DNA from: Candidatus Blautia intestinipullorum
GTDB taxonomy: Bacteria; Bacillota; Clostridia; Lachnospirales; Lachnospiraceae
NCBI GenBank assembly: GCA_019120475.1
Contig: DWVA01000123.1
Span: forward strand, 1-6,057
Direction of reading: 5' to 3'
Length of the DNA stretch: 6,057 nt
The notes under the pieces are model-generated. The model did no database searches. It was not told where the DNA came from and was given only the letters and a program-made list of their open reading frames with translations. A program made the position numbers and the translations under genes. This document shows positions 1-5,364 of the stretch, piece after piece (within the stretch, counting starts at the first letter, position 1; the number at the start of each line of letters is the position of its first letter).

Positions 1-1195
1 TCACAAATGTAGGCGGCCTTACCCCTACCTGCGTCATGTAGAATATTTTCAGCCGCTTGCCTCTGTCGGAAGGAGGCTGCTGCATTGCGACCGCTTCTGA
101 AAGGATCTCGTTCAGAACTCCTGTCTGAATACGGAGCGTCTGGTTTTCGATCACTGCGTCAATCGTCTCGAAAAGACGCGAGATCCTCTGTCCTGTCTTT
201 GCGGAGATAAACACAAGCTCCGCATAGGGCATATAAGCCAGGACTTCCCGGATACGGTTCGTATATTTGTAGATGGTTTTGTCGTCTTTTTCAACGGCGT
301 CCCACTTATTTACCGCAATGATCACTCCCTTGCCCTTCTCATGGGCGATTCCGGCGATCTTCGCGTCCTGCTCGGTAACGCCTTCCACAGCGTCGATGAG
401 GATCACCACTACATGGGCACGCTCCACGGCAGTTACCGTACGGATCACGCTGTATCTTTCAATCTCCTCTTTTACCTTGCCTTTCCGGCGAAGTCCTGCA
501 GTGTCGATAAAAATATATTCTTTTCCCTGCCATTTGACTCTGGTGTCCACAGCATCTCTTGTGGTTCCCGCTATATCGGAAACAATCACCCGCTCCTCGC
601 CCAGAAGCCGGTTGATCAGAGAAGATTTTCCCACATTCGGCTTGCCTACTACGGCTATGCGCGGGATATCCTCATCCTCTTCCGCCTCAGAGCCCTCCGG
701 AAATTCCTTTACCACCTCGTCCAGAAGATCTCCGATACCGGTACGGTTGGCGGCGGAAACGGCGATGGGTTCTCCGATACCGAGATTATAAAATTCATAG
801 ACGTCCATCATATATTTCTGAAGACTGTCTACCTTATTTACCGCCAGGATCACCGGTTTCCTGCTTCGGCGGAGCATATCCGCCACCTTCGCGTCGGCGT
901 CCACCAGCCCCTGACGGACGTCTGTGATAAAAATGATCACATCCGCTGTGTCAATGGCGATCTGCGCCTGATCTCTCATCTGCGAAAGGATGATATCGCT
1001 GCTCTCCGGTTCGATTCCTCCTGTATCGATCAGTGTAAAGGAATGATCCAGCCAGGTCACATCCGCATAGATACGGTCCCTGGTAACTCCCGGAGTATCC
1101 TTTACTATGGAAATCATTTCTCCGGCAAGCACATTAAACAAGGTGGACTTTCCCACATTAGGCCTGCCCACGATCGCTACTACTGGTTTGCTCAT
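1..1195 (-). CDS. der: Ribosome-assembly GTPase Der (EngA), 3' end cut by window edge
   Basis: Double-GTPase that binds the maturing 50S ribosomal subunit in the cytoplasm and is needed for its late assembly. I translated 398 codons in frame to the window edge. Domain 1 shows the P-loop GRPNVGKS (10-17), TPGVTRD (34-40), DTGG (57-60), NKVD (120-123) and SAA (147-149). An acidic linker (about 168-177) leads to domain 2, with GKPNVGKS (184-191), GTTRD (210-214), DTAG (231-234), NKWD (296-299) and SAK (331-333). The C-terminal KH-like domain begins near 355 and breaks off at VGVRPPTFV. Relatives are about 435-440 residues long, so roughly 40 are missing through window truncation, not mutation. 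The ATG start is supported by AAGGAG 8 nt upstream (1204-1209), lying inside the preceding gene, and by the position of the first P-loop. It overlaps the upstream radical SAM gene by 38 bases, so the two are probably co-transcribed and perhaps translationally coupled. All GTP-binding motifs look intact. Confidence 0.97.
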   Translation of the reverse strand, partial: MSKPVVAIVGRPNVGKSTLFNVLAGEMISIVKDTPGVTRDRIYADVTWLDHSFTLIDTGGIEPESSDIILSQMRDQAQIAIDTADVIIFITDVRQGLVDADAKVADMLRRSRKPVILAVNKVDSLQKYMMDVYEFYNLGIGEPIAVSAANRTGIGDLLDEVVKEFPEGSEAEEDEDIPRIAVVGKPNVGKSSLINRLLGEERVIVSDIAGTTRDAVDTRVKWQGKEYIFIDTAGLRRKGKVKEEIERYSVIRTVTAVERAHVVVILIDAVEGVTEQDAKIAGIAHEKGKGVIIAVNKWDAVEKDDKTIYKYTNRIREVLAYMPYAELVFISAKTGQRISRLFETIDAVIENQTLRIQTGVLNEILSEAVAMQQPPSDRGKRLKIFYMTQVGVRPPTFV

Positions 1196-2540
1196 ACATC
1201 TGTCTCCTTATCTGTTTTTTATGGTCAGGCGGATCCAGCACAGAGGAAACAAGATCTGCTCCGTCCTCGTCCACCACTACGATCTCTGTTTTCAGAAAAT
1301 CCGCCAGCTCCTCTACCGTCACATCATCCAGGAATACGTCCTCCCCGCTTCTGAGCATATTGCAGGGAAGAAGCAGTCTGTCTCCCAGATCCGCTCCTGC
1401 AAGCTGTTCCTTAAGATCCTGTCCGGTAATAAGCCCCGACACTGTGATCTCTTCTCCGAAAAAGTGATTGATGATCACCTTTACCTCTGTATGCACCTGA
1501 GGAAACTTCTTCCTGATAAGTTCCATGCATCCTTCCAGATATGGTCCGGCCAGCTTTCCTGTTGCAAGAGTCACCTTCAGGACTCTGCCGTCTCCCTGGC
1601 GCTCCTTCAGGGCGCGACGCACCTCCGTATCAAGAAGCCGCAGCATCCCTACGCCGTTTTCAAGCTGGATATACCCGTCGTACCGTTCCTCCTCCGGAAG
1701 CTCCATCCCTGCCAGAATGTACCATTCGTCAGAAGCATGGACAAAATGGATCCCGTGTTTCTGGAACATTTTTTGCTGCCAGAGGTGGATCGTCTCCAGT
1801 ACCTTAAGAGCGTCTTCTTTTTCAAAAGGTTCCAGAGGGTACAATCCCTCCCGGAATTTTGTCAGTCCTACAGGAACCACCGATACGCTCTGCAGGACAG
1901 GCGCGTAGACGGACAGCTTCTCAAGGCTGTATTCCAGTTCCTTCCCGTCATTGATCCCCTTGCAGAGAACGATCTGTCCGTTCATGGAAATCCCCGCCTC
2001 ATAAAAACGGTCTGTTTTTTTCAGCGCGTCCCCGGCGAAACGGTTATGGAGCATTTCGCAGCGGAGCCTGGGATTCATTGTCTGGAAGGAAATATTGATG
2101 GGCTCCAGACGGTATCTTATGATGCGGTCAATGTCCTCCTGGCTCATATTCGTCAGCGTCACATAATTGCCCTGAAGGAAAGAAAGCCTGGAATCATCGT
2201 CCTTAAAATAAAGCGTCTCTCTCATCCCCGGAGGCATCTGGTCGATAAAGCAGAAAATACAGCGGTTGCTGCAGGAACGGTATTCGTCCATCAGCCCGTT
2301 CTCAAATTCTACTCCCAGATCCTCTTCATATTCCTTTTCCACTTCCAGTTCCCACAGTTCGCCATCCGGCTTTTCAACCGTCAAAGTCACAAATTCGTCA
2401 TTCATCAGGTACCGGTAGTCAAACACATCCTCCACCGGCTGGTCATTTATCGCTGTCAGGATATCTCCCGGCTCCAGCTCCAGCTCTTCTGCAATGCTTC
2501 CCGGAAGGACCCTGGAAATCACATGTTTTTTTTCTTTCAA
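1158..2540 (-). CDS. PDZ-radical SAM-DUF512 protein of unknown function
   Basis: 460 residues. An N-terminal PDZ-like segment (about 4-65, containing LPGSIAEELELEPGD) leads into a radical SAM cluster motif CxxxCxxC at C90, C94 and C97 (CSNRCIFC), followed by FIDQMPPGMRETLYFKDDD (98-116). The C-terminal half matches the DUF512 family, with VPVGLTKFR (222-230), the stretch ending ENGVGMLR (294-301), FFGEEITVSGL (360-370) and FLDDVTVEEL (403-412). The family is conserved in Clostridia and cyanobacteria (TIGR03279-like), but to my knowledge its reaction and substrate are unknown. The three cysteines predict a 4Fe-4S cluster and S-adenosylmethionine cleavage; this is inferred from the motif. No signal peptide or membrane segment is visible, so it is probably cytosolic. 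The start is TTG, with GAGG 7 nt upstream (2548-2551). No in-frame ATG is available at the N-terminus; the nearest alternative is GTG at codon 7, which has no ribosome binding site. It is the first gene of an operon with der. The family call is firm; the function is open. Confidence 0.93.
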   Translation of the reverse strand: MKEKKHVISRVLPGSIAEELELEPGDILTAINDQPVEDVFDYRYLMNDEFVTLTVEKPDGELWELEVEKEYEEDLGVEFENGLMDEYRSCSNRCIFCFIDQMPPGMRETLYFKDDDSRLSFLQGNYVTLTNMSQEDIDRIIRYRLEPINISFQTMNPRLRCEMLHNRFAGDALKKTDRFYEAGISMNGQIVLCKGINDGKELEYSLEKLSVYAPVLQSVSVVPVGLTKFREGLYPLEPFEKEDALKVLETIHLWQQKMFQKHGIHFVHASDEWYILAGMELPEEERYDGYIQLENGVGMLRLLDTEVRRALKERQGDGRVLKVTLATGKLAGPYLEGCMELIRKKFPQVHTEVKVIINHFFGEEITVSGLITGQDLKEQLAGADLGDRLLLPCNMLRSGEDVFLDDVTVEELADFLKTEIVVVDEDGADLVSSVLDPPDHKKQIRRQMYEQTSSSDRGQA

Positions 2541-2591
2541 TCTCTTTCCTCTCAGTCATATCATCAGAATGATGTTATTATAAACAGTAAC

Positions 2592-2620
2592 ATCATAACA
2601 ATTTCAGAAGTAAAAATCAA
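2592..2620 (-). promoter_or_regulatory. Predicted sigma-A promoter for the radical SAM-der operon
   Basis: On the minus strand, TTGATT (2620-2615) and TATGAT (2597-2592) are separated by 17 nt. A TG at 2600-2599 makes an extended -10 (TGTTATGAT). Transcription would begin near 2585 and give a 5' leader of about 45 nt before the TTG start at 2540. A second -10-like hexamer, TATAAT, lies at 2582-2577, but the hexamer 17 nt upstream of it (GAAATT) is a poor -35, so I regard it as secondary. This comes from matching the consensus by eye. Confidence 0.6.
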
Positions 2621-2628
2621 TAAATTCC

Positions 2629-2657
2629 TTGACGTGATTTAGGGCAAATGTTATAAA
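2629..2657 (+). promoter_or_regulatory. Predicted sigma-A promoter for prs
   Basis: TTGACG (2629-2634) and TATAAA (2652-2657) are separated by exactly 17 nt. A TG one base before the -10 (2649-2650) makes it an extended -10. The start of transcription should fall near 2664, leaving a leader of about 70 nt before the prs ATG at 2737. The -35 is only 8 bp from the -35 of the divergent promoter. It is a close match to consensus, so strong constitutive expression is likely. Confidence 0.75.
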
Positions 2658-2668
2658 TGTAGTAGGTA

Positions 2669-2700
2669 CCCCCGGTGCGCACTGCCGCAAAAGGGGGCAG
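2669..2700 (+). other. prs leader symmetry: 8-bp palindrome and alternative hairpins
   Basis: The short leader of prs holds the perfect palindrome GTGCGCAC (2675-2682). It also has two mutually exclusive pairings: CTGCC (2682-2686) with GGCAG (2696-2700), and CCCCC (2669-2673) with GGGGG (2693-2697). There is no U-run after either, so this is not an ordinary terminator. The palindrome, just past the predicted transcription start, could be a repressor operator, or the stems could protect the 5' end of the mRNA. I do not recognise a known riboswitch. The symmetry is seen directly; the function is unknown. Confidence 0.35.
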
Positions 2701-2736
2701 CTCATCATTGAAAATAAAATATCCAGGAGGAAAATC

Positions 2737-3912
2737 ATGCCCAATATAGAGTTACTTGAAAAATCACTTCCCGTCGCACCAATCCGTATCGCCGCCCTTT
2801 CCGGGTGCCAGGATCTGGCAAAGGAAGTTGACAAGAAACTTGTAAAATTCCGTAAGGAGCTTGTAGAAAAGAAGCAGCTCAGCATTATCCCTCAGGGTTA
2901 CAGCGAACCTTCTTTTCTCGTAGAATGTGAGTGCGTACGTTTCGGCACAGGAGAAGGCAAGGGGTATATCAAGGAATCCGTCCGCGGCGCCGACCTGTTT
3001 ATTATGGTAGATATCACCAATTACAGCGAAACCTATACGGTCTGCGGCCACGAAAACCATATGTCTCCGGATAACCATTATCAGGATCTGAAAAGGATCA
3101 TCTCCGCTTCCACCGGAAAGGCGCACCGCATCAACGTGATCATGCCCTTCCTGTATGAAGGCCGCCAGCATCGCCGCTCCAAAAGGGAATCTCTGGACTG
3201 CGCCCTTGCTCTGAAGGAATTAAGCGATATGGGTGTATCCAATTTCATCACCTTTGACGCTCATGACCCCCGCGTACAGAACTCCATCCCGCTGAACGGC
3301 TTCGACAACTTCTTCCCCACTTATCAGTTTTTGAAGGCGCTGGTGAAAAATGTTCCGGATTTCAAGCTGGACAACGATCATCTGATGATCATAAGCCCTG
3401 ACGAGGGAGCTATGTCCAGAGCCGTATATTTTTCAAATATCCTTGGCGTGGATATGGGAATGTTCTATAAGAGACGCGATTACTCCACGATCGTCAACGG
3501 CAAGAATCCTATTGTCGCCCATGAATTTCTCGGCGATTCCGTGGAAGGCAAAGATGTGGTCATCATCGACGATATGATCTCCTCCGGCGAGAGTATGCTG
3601 GATGTTGCCAAACAGTTGAAAGAGCGCAACGCGAAACGCGTATTTATCTGTACTACATACGGTCTTTTCACAGACGGTCTTAGCAAATTCGACGATTACT
3701 ACAACAGAGGATGGATCGATAAGGTTATTACCACAAACCTGAACTACCGTATCCCCGAGCTTCTGACCAAGCCTTATTATATCGAGGCGAATATGAGCAA
3801 ATATCTGGCAAGCATTATTGATATCATCAATCATGACGTTTCCGTCGAGAAGGTACGTTCCAGCAACGAAAAGATTATGGAACTGATGAGAAAAGTCAAG
3901 AAAAACAGTTAA
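2737..3912 (+). CDS. prs: Ribose-phosphate pyrophosphokinase (PRPP synthetase), long divergent form
   Basis: Makes PRPP from ribose 5-phosphate and ATP, for purine, pyrimidine, NAD, histidine and tryptophan synthesis. It has 391 residues against about 315 for the classical enzyme. Recognisable blocks are RFGTGEGKGYIKESVRG (68-84), matching the classical RFSDGE...ESIRG stretch; GRQHRRSKRES (142-152), matching ARQDRKARSRE; DAHDPRVQ (174-181), with the metal-binding His176; SPDEGAMSRA (220-229); the catalytic KRR (245-247); and the PRPP loop DDMISSGES (278-286). Two sites differ from the classical form. The Asp of the adenine-contacting DGE is Thr71, and the PRPP loop reads SSGES instead of DTAGT. 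An extra 25 residues or so near 30-60, a longer flexible loop after KRR and a C-terminal tail rich in Lys/Glu account for the length. The start is firm: AGGAGG lies 6 nt before the ATG. It is a single-gene unit with its own promoter and terminator. Family confidence is high; kinetics and regulation may differ. Confidence 0.93.
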   Translation: MPNIELLEKSLPVAPIRIAALSGCQDLAKEVDKKLVKFRKELVEKKQLSIIPQGYSEPSFLVECECVRFGTGEGKGYIKESVRGADLFIMVDITNYSETYTVCGHENHMSPDNHYQDLKRIISASTGKAHRINVIMPFLYEGRQHRRSKRESLDCALALKELSDMGVSNFITFDAHDPRVQNSIPLNGFDNFFPTYQFLKALVKNVPDFKLDNDHLMIISPDEGAMSRAVYFSNILGVDMGMFYKRRDYSTIVNGKNPIVAHEFLGDSVEGKDVVIIDDMISSGESMLDVAKQLKERNAKRVFICTTYGLFTDGLSKFDDYYNRGWIDKVITTNLNYRIPELLTKPYYIEANMSKYLASIIDIINHDVSVEKVRSSNEKIMELMRKVKKNS

Positions 3913-3916
3913 AAGT

Positions 3917-3960
3917 ACAGCCGGCTTCTGCAGCGTAATGCTGCGGCGCCGGCTGTTTTT
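3917..3960 (+). terminator. Strong rho-independent terminator of prs, probably bidirectional
   Basis: Five bases after the prs stop, ACAGCCGGC (3917-3925) pairs perfectly with GCCGGCTGT (3948-3956). An inner stem GCAGC/GCTGC (3930-3934 with 3940-3944) closes a GTAAT loop. A run of five T (3956-3960) follows, then further T-rich sequence. On the other strand the same hairpin is followed by ACTTTTAACTGTTTTTC, so it can also end the convergent pgeF operon, whose stop codon is at 3961-3963. The 48 bp between the two genes is almost entirely this structure. Confidence 0.92.
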
Positions 3961-4821
3961 CTATTTTCTCTCTTCTGTGATTCCGAGAAACGCTCCCAGA
4001 TTCCCTCTTTTTCCTTTGGAGGCCCTGTGCGAAAACAGGAACTCCGGATTACAGCAGGTACAGATTCCCGGCAGGGAAATATGCTCCGGCAAAAGCCCGG
4101 CGGTTTCCATGATCCGGCGGTTAGCCTCCCAGAGATCTAGCTGATATTTCCCGTTTTCCTTCCGGTAATACAGATTTTTCCAGTCTTTTTCCTCAAAAAC
4201 CTTCTGGAATTCAAGAATCACGTCTTCGCTGACCTCATAGCATTCCTGACAGATAGACGGGCCGATGGCTCCGTAAATATTCTCCGGCCGTGAGCCGTAG
4301 ACTTCTCCCATCTTTTTTACCGTTTCCGCGCCAATCTTTCCAACGGTTCCTCTCCACCCGGAATGGGACAGTCCCACTGCCTTCCGGACAGGATCCACGA
4401 AATACAGCGGAACACAGTCTGCATAAAAGGTTGTCAGGACCACTCCCGGCACATTGGTGATCATGCCGTCCACATCCTCATAGATTCCCGGTCTTGTCAC
4501 GCCGTTTCCTTTATCCGCCTCAGTCATAACTCTTACATTGGCTGTATGAGTCTGGCTGGAAGCTACGATATCTTCCGGCAAAAATCCCAGGGCGCCGGAG
4601 ATCCTCCTGAAATTTTCCCGCACAGCCTCCTTCTCGTCTCCTCTGGTAAAGCTGAGATTCATGGAGGAATAGATGCCTCTGCTGACGCCTCCCAGCCGGG
4701 TACTGAAACCGTGGAGGATTCCCGGAAGCCCTTCCAGCGCCGGAAAGGTAAGATACGTTACCCCTTTTGTTTCATTTATTTTCATATGAGGCCCGACGCC
4801 CTCATGCCACTTAATATCCAT
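3961..4821 (-). CDS. pgeF: Laccase-domain protein PgeF/YlmD (peptidoglycan editing factor)
   Basis: Member of the YfiH/YlmD/LACC1 family. Work on relatives gives two roles: preventing L-Ser from replacing L-Ala in peptidoglycan precursors, and acting on purine nucleosides (phosphorylase/deaminase). Numbered from the ATG at 4821 (286 residues), it shows HGFSTRLGGVS (37-47), QTH (90-92), ADC (134-136), HSGWRGT (153-159), AIGPSI (185-190) and a C-terminal CTCCNPEFLFSHR (253-265). The metal ligands His92, Cys136 and His153 keep the family's spacing. There is no signal peptide. The start is uncertain. The frame stays open to an ATG at 4896, overlapping yraN by 20 bases with only a weak GGA, but that adds 25 residues unlike the family. 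ATG 4821 has AGGAG 13 nt away and GAGG directly abutting. ATG 4785 gives the most family-like N-terminus but has no clear ribosome site. It is the last gene of the rnhB-yraN-pgeF run and ends at the shared terminator. Confidence 0.9.
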   Translation of the reverse strand: MDIKWHEGVGPHMKINETKGVTYLTFPALEGLPGILHGFSTRLGGVSRGIYSSMNLSFTRGDEKEAVRENFRRISGALGFLPEDIVASSQTHTANVRVMTEADKGNGVTRPGIYEDVDGMITNVPGVVLTTFYADCVPLYFVDPVRKAVGLSHSGWRGTVGKIGAETVKKMGEVYGSRPENIYGAIGPSICQECYEVSEDVILEFQKVFEEKDWKNLYYRKENGKYQLDLWEANRRIMETAGLLPEHISLPGICTCCNPEFLFSHRASKGKRGNLGAFLGITEERK

Positions 4822-4876
4822 CCTCTTGTTTTCTCTCCTATTTTTTTCCTGCGGAGTATGCCCCCCTCTCCTCTTT

Positions 4877-5236
4877 TCACAAACAGTCAAAGGCATTTTT
4901 TATCCAGCGAAGCGTACTTCCGTCGAAAGCGATCACGTCAAACCTGCAGTCTGTGTCCTCCCCGTATCCCCGGCTGAGAAGATAAACCTTTGCCGTACGG
5001 CTGATAACTCTTTGTTTTCTGAGGTCCACGGCAGAAGCCGCTCTTCCGCTTTCTGAGGTGTGTCTGTATTTCACCTCCACAAACACAAGATATGTTCCGT
5101 CCTTTGCGATCAGGTCGATTTCCCCTGTCCTGCACCGGAAGTTCTTTTCTATGACCTGAAGCCCCTTCTTTTCCAGAAACGCGGCAGCTCTGTCCTCATA
5201 GCGGCCGCCCACCCTGCGCTTATTGATCTTTTTCAC
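4877..5236 (-). CDS. YraN/UPF0102 family nuclease-fold protein
   Basis: 119 residues, the usual size for this family, whose fold resembles Holliday junction resolvases and restriction endonucleases; its biological role is not established. Seen directly: an N-terminal helix with Glu14 (GGRYEDRAAAFLEKKG, 10-25), the core GEIDLIAKDG (38-47) with Glu39 and Asp41, and VFVEVKYR (51-58) with Glu54 and Lys56. Together these make an E-x-D...E-x-K arrangement typical of metal-dependent nucleases. RFDVIAF (98-104) follows. The start is GTG. Upstream in this frame there is no other ATG, GTG or TTG before a stop, and no convincing Shine-Dalgarno site, so translation may depend on coupling to upstream translation. 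It lies between rnhB and pgeF on the same strand, and rnhB-yraN neighbourhoods are common in bacteria. Confidence 0.93.
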   Translation of the reverse strand: MKKINKRRVGGRYEDRAAAFLEKKGLQVIEKNFRCRTGEIDLIAKDGTYLVFVEVKYRHTSESGRAASAVDLRKQRVISRTAKVYLLSRGYGEDTDCRFDVIAFDGSTLRWIKNAFDCL

Positions 5237-5309
5237 CTGTTTTCTTTTCTGATGTAGGCTTCTTTTGTGTTCCCGGATAGATTTTCTCTTCCGTTTTTCC
5301 TGCGGTCAT
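5220..5309 (-). CDS. Possible 29-residue small ORF running into the yraN start
   Basis: In the gap between rnhB and yraN, an ATG at 5309-5307 opens a 29-codon frame ending in TAA at 5222-5220. It overlaps the first 17 bases of yraN. The product would be very hydrophilic and Lys/Glu/Thr-rich (starts MTAGKTEEKIYPG, ends KTGEKDQ) with no membrane segment. The site before the ATG (AAAGGGACG) is a weak ribosome binding site. I do not recognise it. It could be a translated leader that couples ribosomes to the poorly marked yraN GTG, or a chance frame. Support is thin. Confidence 0.2.
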   Translation of the reverse strand: MTAGKTEEKIYPGTQKKPTSEKKTGEKDQ

Positions 5310-5347
5310 CGTCCCTTTATGCGCCGGGACCGCTTTTCCCTTTGACG

Positions 5348-5364
5348 AAAAAGCCGGAGGCTTT
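5348..5364 (-). terminator. Weak terminator-like hairpin at the end of rnhB
   Basis: On the minus strand, AAAGCC (5364-5359) and GGCTTT (5355-5350) form a 6-bp stem around a TCC loop, and the 3' arm runs into TTTTT (5352-5348). The first stem base is the last base of the rnhB stop codon. The stem is short with only four G-C pairs, so read-through into yraN and pgeF is likely. It may act as a partial attenuator or an mRNA 3'-end stabiliser. I find no convincing sigma-A promoter in the following gap, which also favours read-through. Confidence 0.35.

Noticed and set aside
341..1354. 337-codon plus-strand frame across der
   Set aside because: It lies opposite the intact double GTPase motifs of Der; its translation is rich in His/Arg/Ser with no recognisable domain.
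2577..2605. TATAAT at 2582-2577 as the main promoter of the radical SAM-der operon
   Set aside because: The -10 is perfect, but the matching -35 position (GAAATT) is poor, whereas the pair at 2620/2597 has both boxes, a 17-nt spacer and an extended -10.
1107..2642. 511-codon open frame on the plus strand opposite the radical SAM gene
   Set aside because: It is antisense to a protein with clear family motifs, starts inside der, has no ribosome site or recognisable domain, and is the usual codon-bias shadow of a GC-rich third position.
2658..2736. Riboswitch (PRPP or ppGpp ykkC type) in the prs leader
   Set aside because: The leader is only about 70 nt, lacks the ykkC consensus pieces I would expect, and has no terminator or sequestering hairpin over the AGGAGG site.
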